DNA of 64,000 nt from DASRIA01 sp963816975 (GCA_963816975.1 CAWFMD010000006.1:1364001-1428000); one strand, 5' to 3'. Counted from the stretch's first letter, positions 40,879-50,270 are shown. The notes: generated from the sequence alone by a model not told the origin. Numbers and translations are program-made.

Positions 40879-42063
40879 ATGCAGAACGGGACTGGCCGGG
40901 AAGTCGTGATCGTCGAGGCTGCACGCACACCGATCGGGCGCGGCCACCCCGAGAAGGGCTACTACAAGAACACCCACCCGAACGAACTGCTCGGCAGGGC
41001 GTTCTCGGCCGTGATCGAGCGCTCCGGGATCCCGGCCCAGGACGTCGAGGACGTGATCACCGGCTGCGTCCAACAGCTCGGGGAGCAGGGCTTCAACGTC
41101 GGCCGCAACGCCTGGCTGCAGGCGGGCCTCCCGATCACCACCCCGGCAACCACCGTCGACCGCCAGTGCGGCTCGGCGCAGCAGGCGGTGAACTTCGGCG
41201 CCGCCCTGGTTGCGTCCGGCGTGCACGACGTCGTGATCGGCGGCGGCGTCGAGCACATGGGCCACATCCCGATGGGCGTCACCTTCAACTTCGTGGACCA
41301 GGTCGGCTCCCCGTGGCCGGACGAGCTGATGGCCCGCTACAACCTCGTCCCGCAGGGCATCTCGGCCGAGATGATCGCCGACCAGTGGGAGATCCCGCGC
41401 TCCGAGCTGGACGAGCTGGGGCTGCGTTCCCACCGCAACGCCGCGCGCGCCACGGAGGAGGGCCGCTTCGAGCGCGAGACGATCCCGATGACCGTGAAGA
41501 TGAACGGTTCGGAGGAGACCGTCGTGGCCGATCAGGGCATCCGCCCCGACACCAGCCTCGAGCAGCTGTCCCAGCTGAAGCCGGCGTTCAAGCAGGACGG
41601 CAAGGTGACGGCCGGCAACGCGAGCCAGATCTCCGACGGCGCCGCCGCGGTGCTGCTGATGACGCGCGAGAAGGCTGACGCATACGGCCTCAAGCCGCGC
41701 GCCCGCATCCTCGACCAGACCACGGTCGGGGTGGACCCGGTGATCATGCTGACCGGCCCGATCCCGGCAACCCACAAGCTGCTGGAGCGCAACAAGATGA
41801 AGATCGACGACATCGACCTGATCGAGATCAACGAGGCGTTCGCGTCCGTCGTCGCGGCCTGGCGGCGCGAGCTCGAGCCCGACATGGACCGCGTCAACGT
41901 GAACGGTGGCGCGATCGCGCTCGGGCACCCGCTCGGGTCGACCGGCGCACGCCTGATCACGACGCTGCTGCACGAGCTCGAGCGCACGGACAAGGAGATC
42001 GGCCTCGTGACGATGTGCTGTGGTGGAGGCCTCGGCACGGGCACGCTGATCCAGCGCGTCTGA
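40879..42063 (+). CDS. thiolase family acetyl-CoA acyltransferase
   Basis: A 394-residue thiolase of fatty-acid or steroid side-chain degradation. The nucleophile is in DRQCGSAQQAV, the INEAFA motif is present, the active-site His lies in NVNGGAIALGHPLGSTGAR, and the second Cys is in MCCGGGLGTG. ATG 40879 is preceded by CGGAGG (40866-40871). The leader is about 85 nt, from a promoter overlapped by the shared operator. Two acyl-CoA dehydrogenase genes follow in one operon. Confidence 0.93.
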   Translation: MQNGTGREVVIVEAARTPIGRGHPEKGYYKNTHPNELLGRAFSAVIERSGIPAQDVEDVITGCVQQLGEQGFNVGRNAWLQAGLPITTPATTVDRQCGSAQQAVNFGAALVASGVHDVVIGGGVEHMGHIPMGVTFNFVDQVGSPWPDELMARYNLVPQGISAEMIADQWEIPRSELDELGLRSHRNAARATEEGRFERETIPMTVKMNGSEETVVADQGIRPDTSLEQLSQLKPAFKQDGKVTAGNASQISDGAAAVLLMTREKADAYGLKPRARILDQTTVGVDPVIMLTGPIPATHKLLERNKMKIDDIDLIEINEAFASVVAAWRRELEPDMDRVNVNGGAIALGHPLGSTGARLITTLLHELERTDKEIGLVTMCCGGGLGTGTLIQRV

Positions 42064-42070
42064 GGCGCCG

Positions 42071-43243
42071 GTGGACCTGACCCTGAGTCCCAGCGAGGAG
42101 GCCTTCCGCGACGAGGTGCGCTCGTGGCTGGCCGAGCATCACCCGGGCGCGGCCCCCGAGGACGAGAACGAGGCGTTCGAGTTCGCGCGCCGCTGGCAGC
42201 GCAAGCTGCACGACGGCGGCTGGGCCGGCGTCTCGTGGCCGGAGCAGTACGGCGGCCGTGGCGCCACGCTGATCGAGCAGGCGATCTTCTACGAGGAGAT
42301 GGTGCGCGCCAAGGCGCCCCGAATCGCGAACGTCCTCGGTCTCGTGATGGGCGGCCCCGTCGTGATCACGCACGGCACGGACGCGCAGAAGCAGCGCTAC
42401 CTCGAGCCGATCCTGTCGGCCGAGGAGATCTGGTGCCAGGGATTCTCCGAGCCGGAGGCAGGCTCCGACCTGGCGTCCTTGAAGACCCGCGCCGTGAAGC
42501 GCGACGGCGGCTGGGTCGTGTCGGGGCAGAAGGTCTGGACCACCCTTGCCCACGAGGCGAAGTGGTGCATGCTCGTGGCGCGCACCGACCCGGACGCGCC
42601 CAAGCACCAGGGCCTCACCTACTTCCTGATGGACATGGAGCAGGACGGCGTCGAGGTCAAGCCGCTCGTGCAGATCACGGGCGAGGCCGAGTTCAACGAG
42701 ATCTTCATGGACGAGGCCTACATCCCCGACGACAACGTCGTGGGTGGGGTGGGCAACGGCTGGAGCGTCGCGATCACGACCTTGATGAACGAGCGCGCCG
42801 GCCTCGCGTTCGCCGCCCAGGCGGCACTCGAGCTGGCGATGAGCAGGGCGATCGCGCTTGTGAACACGACGTCGCGCAACGGCGGCCCGATTTCCGAGGA
42901 CCCGGTGGTGCGCGACCGCCTCTCCCAGCTGTTCATCGAGTCCGAGATCTTTCGCGTGACGAACCTCCGGGGGCTCACGAAGATCATGAAGAACGGCGTG
43001 CCGGGTCCCGAGGGTTCGCTCGGGAAGTGGCACTGGGCCGAGATCAATCAGCACCTGATGGAGCTGGTGATGGAGATCGAGGGCCCGTACTCGCAGTTCG
43101 CCGACGGCTCGCACCACTCGCTCGGCGGAGACTGGCAGTACCAGTACCTGCGCACCCGCGCAAACTCCATCGAGGGCGGCACCACGGACATCCTCAAGAA
43201 CATCGTCGCCGAGCGGGTCCTGGGCCTGCCGAAGCTCAGATAG
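42071..43243 (+). CDS. acyl-CoA dehydrogenase (catalytic-Glu subunit)
   Basis: A 390-residue flavoprotein. The N-terminal helical domain is followed by the FAD/substrate signature WCQGFSEPEAGSDLASLKT. The C-terminal domain has the IEGGTTDILKNIVAERVLG segment that carries the catalytic Glu position. GTG 42071 lies 7 nt after the thiolase stop. The gene downstream encodes a second dehydrogenase lacking this Glu, resembling the heteromeric steroid-degrading FadE pairs of mycobacteria. Confidence 0.92.
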   Translation: MDLTLSPSEEAFRDEVRSWLAEHHPGAAPEDENEAFEFARRWQRKLHDGGWAGVSWPEQYGGRGATLIEQAIFYEEMVRAKAPRIANVLGLVMGGPVVITHGTDAQKQRYLEPILSAEEIWCQGFSEPEAGSDLASLKTRAVKRDGGWVVSGQKVWTTLAHEAKWCMLVARTDPDAPKHQGLTYFLMDMEQDGVEVKPLVQITGEAEFNEIFMDEAYIPDDNVVGGVGNGWSVAITTLMNERAGLAFAAQAALELAMSRAIALVNTTSRNGGPISEDPVVRDRLSQLFIESEIFRVTNLRGLTKIMKNGVPGPEGSLGKWHWAEINQHLMELVMEIEGPYSQFADGSHHSLGGDWQYQYLRTRANSIEGGTTDILKNIVAERVLGLPKLR

Positions 43244-43250
43244 GGCCGGC

Positions 43251-43266
43251 AATGAGCACGCTCATT
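43251..43266. promoter_or_regulatory. 16-bp palindrome between the two acyl-CoA dehydrogenase genes
   Basis: AATGAGCACGCTCATT is a 7-2-7 inverted repeat in the 45-nt gap, 22 nt before the second GTG. It could be an internal operator or a small mRNA hairpin. No promoter is obvious. Confidence 0.4.
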
Positions 43267-43288
43267 ACCGGGTCTGGAGAGGGATGAC

Positions 43289-44434
43289 GTGAACTTCGAC
43301 CTAACCGACGAGCAACAGATGCTGCAGGCCGCGGCGCGGGAGTTCCTCGCGGCGCGGTTGAAGTCCGAGCGGATCAGGGAGCTCGCCGAGTCCGACGACG
43401 CATTCAGCGAGGACCTGTGGCGCGAGATCAGCGATCTCAACTGGCCGGGTCTGATGATCTCGGAGCAGTACGGAGGACAGGGGCTGGGCACGGTGGAGCT
43501 GGCGGTGCTGATGGAGCAGCTCGGCTACGCACTCACGCCGGGGCCGATCCTCTCCAGCATCCTGGCCGGGATCGCGCTCGAGACCGCGGCCACCGAGGAG
43601 CAGAAGGAGCGCTACCTCGCGCCCCTCGCCACCGGCGAGCAGCGGGCGTCGCTGGCGCTCTGGGACGCGGGGGCGGGCTGGTCGCCGAACGACATCACGC
43701 TGGAGCCCGAGGAAGCGAGCGGCGGCTACGTGCTGCGCGGCGAGAAGCTGTTCGTGATGGACGCCGCCCGGGCCGACTTCCTGATCGTCGGCGCGACGGG
43801 CGACCGACGGTTCATCGTCGCGCGCGACGCCGACGGCGTTTCGATCGCTCCCACCGAGACCATCGATGCGACCCGCAAGCAGTACGCCGTCAAGCTCGAT
43901 GGTGTGCAGGTCTCAGCCGACGCGGCGTTCGGCGGTGACGGTGCGCTGGCCCCCGCGCGGGTGCGCGCTTTCACGGCGGTCGCGGCCGAGCTCACGGGAG
44001 TCGCCCAGCGCGCCATGGAGATGGCGGTCGAATACGCCAAGGAGCGCAAGCAGTTCGGCCGGCCGATCGGCTCCTACCAGGCCGTCTCGCACCGCTGCGC
44101 GCAGATGCTGCTGGAGACGGAGGCGGCGCGGTCGGCGGCCTACTACGCGGCCTGGGCGGCGGACAACGAGCCCGAGACCGCCCCGCTCGCGGCGTCGATG
44201 GCGAAGGCGTATGCATCCGACGCCGGCGTCCGCGTCACGAACGCCTCGCTGCAGGTCCATGGCGGCATCGGGTTCACGTGGGAGCACGACCTGCACTTCT
44301 TCCTGAAGCGGGCCGCTGCCGACGCTGTGATGTTCGGCGACGCGCGCTGGCATCGCGAGCAGGTCGCGCGGATGGTGATCGACTCCCCCGGCGTCGGGGC
44401 CTCCGAGCCGACCGTGGTCGCGGCCGCGACCTAG
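43289..44434 (+). CDS. acyl-CoA dehydrogenase (partner subunit without the catalytic Glu)
   Basis: A 381-residue protein of the same superfamily. The expected catalytic-Glu segment reads QVHGGIGFTWEHDLHFFLKRA, so it lacks the EGT form and may be structural. The SEPEAGSD-type signature is also degenerate (ALWDAGAGWSPNDITLE). It probably forms a heterotetramer with the preceding subunit; this is inferred from ChsE-type pairs. GTG 43289 has GAGAGGG (43276-43282) upstream. The stop overlaps the convergent propeller gene by 4 nt. Confidence 0.88.
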   Translation: MNFDLTDEQQMLQAAAREFLAARLKSERIRELAESDDAFSEDLWREISDLNWPGLMISEQYGGQGLGTVELAVLMEQLGYALTPGPILSSILAGIALETAATEEQKERYLAPLATGEQRASLALWDAGAGWSPNDITLEPEEASGGYVLRGEKLFVMDAARADFLIVGATGDRRFIVARDADGVSIAPTETIDATRKQYAVKLDGVQVSADAAFGGDGALAPARVRAFTAVAAELTGVAQRAMEMAVEYAKERKQFGRPIGSYQAVSHRCAQMLLETEAARSAAYYAAWAADNEPETAPLAASMAKAYASDAGVRVTNASLQVHGGIGFTWEHDLHFFLKRAAADAVMFGDARWHREQVARMVIDSPGVGASEPTVVAAAT

Positions 44435-45942
44435 CGCGCGCGCTTGGCGGGCTTGGCCCGCGCGAGGTAGCGCTGGCCGGCGCGCACGGTGACGGTCTTG
44501 TGTTTGGCGATGTCGCGCACCTTGACCACGCCGCTGGTGACGCGCGTGAGGGTGCCGGCGCACCTGTCCTCGACCAGCCAGCGGGTGCCGCGCACGGTGG
44601 CCGCGCTGCGGCGTCCACGGGTCTTGTAGCGGCCCGTCGCGTTGCCCCACAGGCGGCGGCGGGGGCGGCGCTTGGCGCTCGCCTGCACGCCCCGGCCCGC
44701 GCGGCAGCGGGGCATCTGGCCGGCGAGCCTCAGCTCCACCAGTCCGTTCGCATTTTTGCGTTGCTGCCCGATGAACCGGCCGCCGTGGAAGACCCCCGAC
44801 TGGATGCCGCCGGCAGGCGTGGCCGACGCGAGGCTGATGCGGCCCCGGCGCACATCGATCAGGGAGCCGACCGGCACCTGTGTGGCATCGGTCAGGGGCT
44901 TGAGCCGGCCCAGCCGCTTTCCGTGGCGGCGGGCCACCTTCACGACTCCCGAGACGCGCGCGACGTTGAGCTCGCGGTAGATGTCGGGCGCGGCAAGCTG
45001 CGGTTGCGGCAACCCGGGCAGACCGGGAGAGGTGGTCTGGGGCGCCCGAGTGACGCCGACGGGGTTGTAGAACAGGCCGCCCGCGGACACCCCGGCCTGG
45101 GCGCCGGTGACGGTGTCGACACTGATCAGTCCACCGGATCCGCCGAACGCATCGGGGTCTGCCACGAGCGCCGTGCCGGCCTCGGCGAACACACCCGCCG
45201 GGTCCTTGAGCGGGCTGCCCGCCGCCACCGGGGCGATGCTGCCGTTGGCGAGGCTGAGCGCCCACAGGGACTCTTTCGTGGTGACGAGTACCCGGCCGTC
45301 CGGACTCACCGCGATGCCGCGCAGGGCGGAGCCGAACTGCGCTCCGGAGGCGACCTGCGACTGCACCCCGGTCGTGGGGTCGATCCTGATCAACCCACCC
45401 TTCACGCTGTCCACCTTGGAATCGGCCACATAGATGACGCCGCCGGGCCCGACCGCGACGCCCACGGGATCCACCAGCAGGCCATCGGCGCCGATCACCG
45501 TCTGGGCGCCGGTGGCCGGCTCGACGCGCACGACCTTGCCGCCCTCGTCGGAAACCAGCAGCGCGCCGTCGGCGGCGATTGCAACGCCCGTCGGCCTGTA
45601 GAAGTACCCCAGCTGAGCCACGACGGTCTGGGTCCCGGTCGTCGCGTCGATCGCCACAATCGCTCCCTTGCCGAGCGCGTGGCTGTCACTCACGAACAGC
45701 GTGCCGTCCGCGCGCGCGACGATCCCGGACGGCTTCTTCAGGTGCCCCTCCTTGGAAAGCAGTGTCTGGCCGCCCCCCGAGGTGTCGACCCGCACGACGC
45801 TGGCGCGCCCTTCGTCGACCACCAGCGCATCCGTGGAGGCGGCGAGCGCGGCGCCGGGCGTGGCCAGGGCGGCGGCGACCGAGAGCGCGATCGCGACCAG
45901 GGTGGCCCGCGGCGAGGGGCCGGGGTGGTGCAGGCTCAGCAC
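44431..45942 (-). CDS. secreted beta-propeller (NHL/SMP-30-like) protein
   Basis: A 503-residue exported protein. A signal peptide with ATLVAIALSVAAALATPGAALAAS ends near residue 35. About six or seven propeller blades follow, each with a KPSGIVARADGTLFVSD or DPVGVAVGPGGVIYVAD pattern. A basic C-terminal domain (about 330-503) has repeated VARVSGVVKV and VTSGVVKV strands and K/R-rich stretches, perhaps for wall attachment. GTG 45942 is chosen because it sits directly before the signal peptide and follows GATAGC by 6 nt. GTG 45992 is an alternative. The ligand or enzymatic role is unknown. Confidence 0.75.
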   Translation of the reverse strand: MLSLHHPGPSPRATLVAIALSVAAALATPGAALAASTDALVVDEGRASVVRVDTSGGGQTLLSKEGHLKKPSGIVARADGTLFVSDSHALGKGAIVAIDATTGTQTVVAQLGYFYRPTGVAIAADGALLVSDEGGKVVRVEPATGAQTVIGADGLLVDPVGVAVGPGGVIYVADSKVDSVKGGLIRIDPTTGVQSQVASGAQFGSALRGIAVSPDGRVLVTTKESLWALSLANGSIAPVAAGSPLKDPAGVFAEAGTALVADPDAFGGSGGLISVDTVTGAQAGVSAGGLFYNPVGVTRAPQTTSPGLPGLPQPQLAAPDIYRELNVARVSGVVKVARRHGKRLGRLKPLTDATQVPVGSLIDVRRGRISLASATPAGGIQSGVFHGGRFIGQQRKNANGLVELRLAGQMPRCRAGRGVQASAKRRPRRRLWGNATGRYKTRGRRSAATVRGTRWLVEDRCAGTLTRVTSGVVKVRDIAKHKTVTVRAGQRYLARAKPAKRAR

Positions 45943-45995
45943 CCTGGTGCTATCGGCCGGCGCGCATGCGGACTTGAGGCGCGGACGGGCCACGC

Positions 45996-47813
45996 CTAGC
46001 GACGCGGTGCCGTGGCGAGGGCCTTTGCCGGGCGCCGGCGAAGATCCCGCAGGGAGGTTCGCTCGCGCTCCATCCGCGGCGCCAGCGCGAGGAATCTCTC
46101 CACGAGCCGGGGGTCGAACGCCGTGCCGCTGCGCGCACGGATCTCGGCGAGCGCGGCGTCGAGGCTCCATGCGGGCTTGTAGGCGCGCTCCGACATGAGC
46201 GCGTCGAATACGTCGCAGATCGAGCAGATCCTTCCCGCCATCGGGATCTCCTCTCCGCGCAGTCCCGCCGGGTAGCCGCTGCCGTCCCACCGCTCGTGGT
46301 GCGTGCGGGCGATCACCTCGGCAACCTGGATCAGACGCGATCCTGAGCCCGCGAGAATCTCGCTGCCGATCTTCGTGTGGCTCCTCATGATCTCGCGCTC
46401 CTCGGCCGTGAACTCGCCCGGCTTGCGCAGGATCGCGTCGGGGATCCCGATCTTGCCGAGGTCGTGCAGGGCGCTCGCGTCCCGGAGGAGCTCGGCGTCG
46501 TCGACGCTCCAGCCGGCGTCGACTGCGAGTTGATAACAGAGCCGGCCGATTCGCTCGATGTGCTCACCGGTTTCGCGGTCGCGCGACTCCGCCGCCTGTC
46601 CGAGCCGGTACACGACCTCCATCTGGGTCTCGCGCAGCTCCGTGGTGCGCTTGCGCACCTCTCGCTCGAGCTCGTCCTTGCGATGCACGACGCGGCGGCG
46701 CTCGCTGCTCTCCGCAAGGTATGCGGCGGTGACCGCGGTCACGGTTCCGGTCATCAGTGCCGCGATCGGATAGGTGAAGACCACGACCCACCCGGCGTTG
46801 AAGAGCTCCTGCGCGACGATCGCGTAGCCGATCGCCACCGAGGGAACGAGCACGACGAGCAGCCGCGCCCGCATGTAGGCGATTCCGAGCGTGGGTGCGA
46901 GCCCAAGTGCCAGGATCATGAGCAGGTCGATCCAGTCCGGCACGCTGCGCAGCGGGACACCGTGCATGGCGGTCCAGATCGCGTTCGCCTGGATCTCCGG
47001 TCCCGACATCGGATTCTCGTCTGACATCGGTGTCGGGTGGATGTCCTGCAGGGTCGACGCCGACGCGCCCACCACGACCACCTTGTCGCGTAGCGCCGCG
47101 AAGGGGACGTCGCCTTCGACCAGGTCGGCGAAGGAGAAGGTCGGCACCGTTGCCGGGGGGCCGCGGTAGTCGATCCATGCGCCGCCGTGGTCGAACAGAT
47201 GCCGCGGCGGCGGGTGTCCCGTCGCCTGGCCGGCGGTGGCCACGCCGAAGGTCTCGAGCCCGGCCTCCTCGTAGGCGATCTTGCGGACCACGCCCCCGCG
47301 GTCGACGGGGACGTTGCTCGCGGCGGCCCGGGCCCGCGCCCGCGCGACGTTGGCGTCGCCACCGAGCACGTTCGTGCGGCCCCGCTGGTCGACCTCCGTG
47401 GTGGCGAGCACCACATTGCCCGCCCGCCTGATCGCACGGTAGAGGGCAAGATCTTCGGCCGGCTTCGTGGGCTCCGTGAACTGGACGTCGTACGCGATCT
47501 GCCTGACGCCGGCCGCACGGAGCCGATCGATCGCGGTGGCGTGCAGCGAGCGTGGGAAGGGCCACTGGATCTCCAGCCTGGAGAAGGTCACCTCGTCGAT
47601 CGCGATCACGACTACGTCGTCGGGGGGATCCGCCTCGCGCAGTGTGAAGCGCATGTCGAGGCTGTCACCCTCCAGGGGTCCCCAGGCATCCGTCACGTAC
47701 GCCAGGCAACTGAGGGCGACGGCGATCGTGGCCGCGAGCACCGTACCAACCCGACGGCCGGCCGCGCGGGTCGCGCGAAGGTCGCGCGCCCGACCCTTCG
47801 ATCTCCTGCGCAT
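45996..47813 (-). CDS. CHASE2-domain sensor with HD-GYP c-di-GMP phosphodiesterase output
   Basis: A 605-residue membrane sensor. One N-terminal helix (about 24-42) is followed by an external CHASE2 domain (about 45-285). Three closely spaced helices (about 290-365), a coiled-coil linker (ERRRVVHRKDELEREVRKRTTEL) and an HD-GYP domain (about 400-585) follow. The HD-GYP signature is intact: HDLGKIGIP and HHERWDGSGYPAGLRGEEIP. It probably hydrolyses c-di-GMP in response to an outside cue. ATG 47813 is picked; the TTG at 47831 would add six residues. No ribosome-binding site is visible. Confidence 0.9.
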   Translation of the reverse strand: MRRRSKGRARDLRATRAAGRRVGTVLAATIAVALSCLAYVTDAWGPLEGDSLDMRFTLREADPPDDVVVIAIDEVTFSRLEIQWPFPRSLHATAIDRLRAAGVRQIAYDVQFTEPTKPAEDLALYRAIRRAGNVVLATTEVDQRGRTNVLGGDANVARARARAAASNVPVDRGGVVRKIAYEEAGLETFGVATAGQATGHPPPRHLFDHGGAWIDYRGPPATVPTFSFADLVEGDVPFAALRDKVVVVGASASTLQDIHPTPMSDENPMSGPEIQANAIWTAMHGVPLRSVPDWIDLLMILALGLAPTLGIAYMRARLLVVLVPSVAIGYAIVAQELFNAGWVVVFTYPIAALMTGTVTAVTAAYLAESSERRRVVHRKDELEREVRKRTTELRETQMEVVYRLGQAAESRDRETGEHIERIGRLCYQLAVDAGWSVDDAELLRDASALHDLGKIGIPDAILRKPGEFTAEEREIMRSHTKIGSEILAGSGSRLIQVAEVIARTHHERWDGSGYPAGLRGEEIPMAGRICSICDVFDALMSERAYKPAWSLDAALAEIRARSGTAFDPRLVERFLALAPRMERERTSLRDLRRRPAKALATAPRR

Positions 47814-47938
47814 GTGAGTCCGTGAGAGCACGAGCTGACGAGTGCCCTGGGGGCGCCCGACAGTCGCATCGGCATCGGCTCGGCGGCGCTTGAGAACGAT
47901 CGGCCCGCCCGCTCGCGCCAGTGCGGCGCGAGCTTCGG

Positions 47939-48706
47939 TCAGTCCGAGCCGGGGAGCCGACCTCCCACGAACTGGGTGAGGCCGGCCAGGCGCTGGCGGA
48001 CGTCAATGAACCCGAGCGCGCGCAACGCGTCAACGAGTTCCTGCTGCTCGAACATGCGGATCCCCGCGGGCGCGGCGACTGCCCGCTCGAGCGCGCGCAA
48101 CGCTCCCGTGCGCCCGTGGCTCGACGTGAACAGCGCGATGCGCCCGCCCGGGGCCAGCACGCGGCGCATCTCGTCGAGGGCCAGGTAGGGGTCGGGGAAC
48201 AGGTTCAAGGCGGCGAAGCAGCACGCGGCGTCGAAGGACGCCGCTCGAAACGGCAGCGCGGCCGCGTCCGCGAACGCGAAGCACAGGTTGTCGATACCGG
48301 CGGCATGCGTCTCGCGCACCGCGCGTTCCAGCATCGGGCGGGAGGCGTCGACTCCCACCACGAGACCGCCACCGCCTACGGCGTGGGCGAAGTCCCGCGA
48401 GAAGTTCCCGGGGCCGCAGGCGACGTCGAGCACGCCGTCACCCGGGCCGAGGCCCATCAGGAGCCTGGCGATCCGCTTCTCGTCCGCCATGCCCGGGCCG
48501 CCGATGCCCTTTGCCATCCGGCCCAGCGCGGGGCGCCACCAGCGCTCGTAGACGCGGGTCACCGGACCCGCCTGCATCAGGCTGCCGACCAGACCCGGCT
48601 GCTCGATGTCCCGGCCCAGTACCTCCAGATAGCCGTCGTGCAGGACCGCGTCGCGGTGATCGGGGCGCAGCAGCGGCCGCACCCGCTCGCAGGGGGAGCC
48701 GCTCAC
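47939..48706 (-). CDS. class I SAM-dependent methyltransferase
   Basis: A 255-residue protein. An N-terminal region of about 60 residues resembles a substrate-binding extension. The Rossmann core starts with GLGPGDGVLDVACGPGNFSRDFA (motif I), VVGVDASRPMLERA (motif II) and ALPFRAASFDAACCFAALN (motif III-IV), followed by LDEMRRVLAPGGRIALFTS. The substrate is unknown; UbiE/MenG-like and lipid methyltransferases share this pattern. The GTG overlaps the stop of the upstream 94-residue gene (GTGA). Confidence 0.85.
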   Translation of the reverse strand: MSGSPCERVRPLLRPDHRDAVLHDGYLEVLGRDIEQPGLVGSLMQAGPVTRVYERWWRPALGRMAKGIGGPGMADEKRIARLLMGLGPGDGVLDVACGPGNFSRDFAHAVGGGGLVVGVDASRPMLERAVRETHAAGIDNLCFAFADAAALPFRAASFDAACCFAALNLFPDPYLALDEMRRVLAPGGRIALFTSSHGRTGALRALERAVAAPAGIRMFEQQELVDALRALGFIDVRQRLAGLTQFVGGRLPGSD

Positions 48707-48987
48707 CCGGCGTCGCGACCGAGCCGGAGGCTCGGCAGCGGCTGTTCGTGCTCCTGCACGTGACCGTCGCCCTGACCTTCGCGCGCGATGCGCTCGAGCC
48801 GCGCGATCGCGCGCTCCCCCTCAATGCGGGCGGGGTCTGCGGGCGGCAGGCTCGCGATCAGGCGCGCCACGCGATCGCGGATCTGGAGCGCAAAATGGGG
48901 AGTCGCGGGCCCCAGCAGCTCGCGCACGTCGTCGACCGTGACGCGGTGCTGCGGGGCGAGTCGGTCGGGTCGCTCTGCGCCGCTCAT
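48703..48987 (-). CDS. small conserved-looking protein of unknown function
   Basis: A 94-residue helical protein (VTVDDVRELLGPATPHFALQIRDRVARLIASL in its first half), with no signal and no recognised motif. It is transcribed ahead of the methyltransferase gene and coupled by GTGA. On the minus strand TACTCT stands exactly 7 nt before ATG 48987, so it is probably leaderless and heads its own transcript after the CWB2 gene. Confidence 0.55.
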   Translation of the reverse strand: MSGAERPDRLAPQHRVTVDDVRELLGPATPHFALQIRDRVARLIASLPPADPARIEGERAIARLERIAREGQGDGHVQEHEQPLPSLRLGRDAG

Positions 48988-48994
48988 GCCCGCA

Positions 48995-49000
48995 AGAGTA
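48995..49000 (-). promoter_or_regulatory. -10 element of the small gene (leaderless)
   Basis: On the minus strand TACTCT, then TGCGGGC (7 nt), then ATG 48987. Confidence 0.5.
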
Positions 49001-49013
49001 CGGCCCGCCGCTC

Positions 49014-50189
49014 CTACAGTCCCTCGTCGCGCACGCGCACGATCTCGGCCAGCTCGTCGATCCTGGCCTGCACGCCCAGGCTGATCGCGGACTCGTCTCC
49101 CAGGATCCAGGCGTGGTTGTAGACGCCCCGCACCGGGTCGAACCGGTAGCCGGGCTGGATGTCGAGCAGGTAGTCCTCCAGCGGCCCTGGGAGCTTGTCC
49201 TTGTCGTCGACGAGCAGCAACGGCCCATAGGTGCCGCTCCCTCCGAGCGCCGCAGCCGCGGCCGCGTCGCCCGTGCGGCCGGAGTTGGCGAACACGAGGC
49301 CGTGTCCGGGGTCGCGGACTCCCCAGCCGAAGGTCGCGTCGGAGTAGCGTGCGAACGCGATCGCGTTGGTCACGGGTGTGCTGCCCTGGATCCGCTTGAC
49401 CGGGCCGAGCCGCCGCAGCGAGCGCTCCACTTCTGACGAGATCACGTGCTCGGGCCCGAGCACGTAGATGCGCGGCTGCTCGTGGCGGTTGATCGCCTGC
49501 CGCGTCGCGCGCGGCAGGGCGTTGCGTTCCGTGAAGAGCACCGAGTCGCCGGACTTGGCCGCCCACGAAGCCGCGGGCATCGCGAACTGCGGCTGGTCCA
49601 CCGAGACGATCACGACGTTGGCGGACGGGCGCTTCGCGACATCGGTGCGAAACGCGTCGATCGTGGCTGCGAGCCTGACCGGGTCGCCGCCCGCAATGCG
49701 GCGCGAGCGCAGCTCTCCCGGTGCCCGAGCGTCCCCGACCTCGATGGCCTGCGCGCCGCCCGCGTCGGGCGCCCCGGTCGGTTTGAGCGTGTCCAGGGCG
49801 GTCGCGGTGGCGCGCGGCAGGTCTCCGCCGTCGGTCAGCAGGATCGGGGCGCGCAGCGGCCGGCCCATCAGGGCGGCGGCCGCGATCGCCGCGCGCCAGT
49901 CGTCCCGGTCGACGAGCGTCACGGCCCGCGGGCGCGTGCCGCGGGTCTGCCCGGGATAGGTCGCGGCGGCCGTCCCGGCCGCGTCGGCGACCGCGTCCCG
50001 ACCACCGACCCGCGTCGTGTTCTTGGTCGCGAGCGCGGGGAAGCCGAGCACGGCCTGGTTCGCGGTGTCCTCCTTGAGCTGGACCTCGACCGGATTGCCG
50101 TCGTCGCCGCACGCGCCGATCGCCAGCGCAAGCGCGACCATCACGATCACCGTCCCGGTCAGATGCGCGCCTGTGCGGGGCTCCGCCAT
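49014..50189 (-). CDS. cell wall-binding repeat 2 (CWB2)-type lipoprotein
   Basis: A 391-residue lipoprotein. The signal peptide GTVIVMVALALAIGACGDD has a lipobox (AIGAC). The mature part holds two or three CWB2-like alpha/beta units, for example PILLTDGGDLPRATATALDTL followed by AIEVGDA, and SVLFTERNALPRATRQAINRHEQPRIYVLGPEHVISSEVERSL. CWB2 proteins bind anionic wall polymers in clostridia. ATG 50189 is preferred because TATCGT lies 10 nt upstream and overlaps the alternative GTG 50201. It is divergent from the acyl-CoA dehydrogenase gene at 50348. Confidence 0.85.
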   Translation of the reverse strand: MAEPRTGAHLTGTVIVMVALALAIGACGDDGNPVEVQLKEDTANQAVLGFPALATKNTTRVGGRDAVADAAGTAAATYPGQTRGTRPRAVTLVDRDDWRAAIAAAALMGRPLRAPILLTDGGDLPRATATALDTLKPTGAPDAGGAQAIEVGDARAPGELRSRRIAGGDPVRLAATIDAFRTDVAKRPSANVVIVSVDQPQFAMPAASWAAKSGDSVLFTERNALPRATRQAINRHEQPRIYVLGPEHVISSEVERSLRRLGPVKRIQGSTPVTNAIAFARYSDATFGWGVRDPGHGLVFANSGRTGDAAAAAALGGSGTYGPLLLVDDKDKLPGPLEDYLLDIQPGYRFDPVRGVYNHAWILGDESAISLGVQARIDELAEIVRVRDEGL

Positions 50190-50234
50190 CGAGCGGCGCA
50201 CGATAGCGGCTGGACCTCCCGGGCCCGAAAGCTG

Positions 50235-50261
50235 GTTGACGGGGCCCGAGGGGGGTACACT
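50235..50261 (+). promoter_or_regulatory. promoter of the acyl-CoA dehydrogenase gene
   Basis: TTGACG (50235-50240) and TACACT (50256-50261) are spaced by 15 nt. The predicted start near 50268 falls at the edge of the operator at 50271-50286. Confidence 0.5.
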
Positions 50262-50270
50262 TTGACTTGG

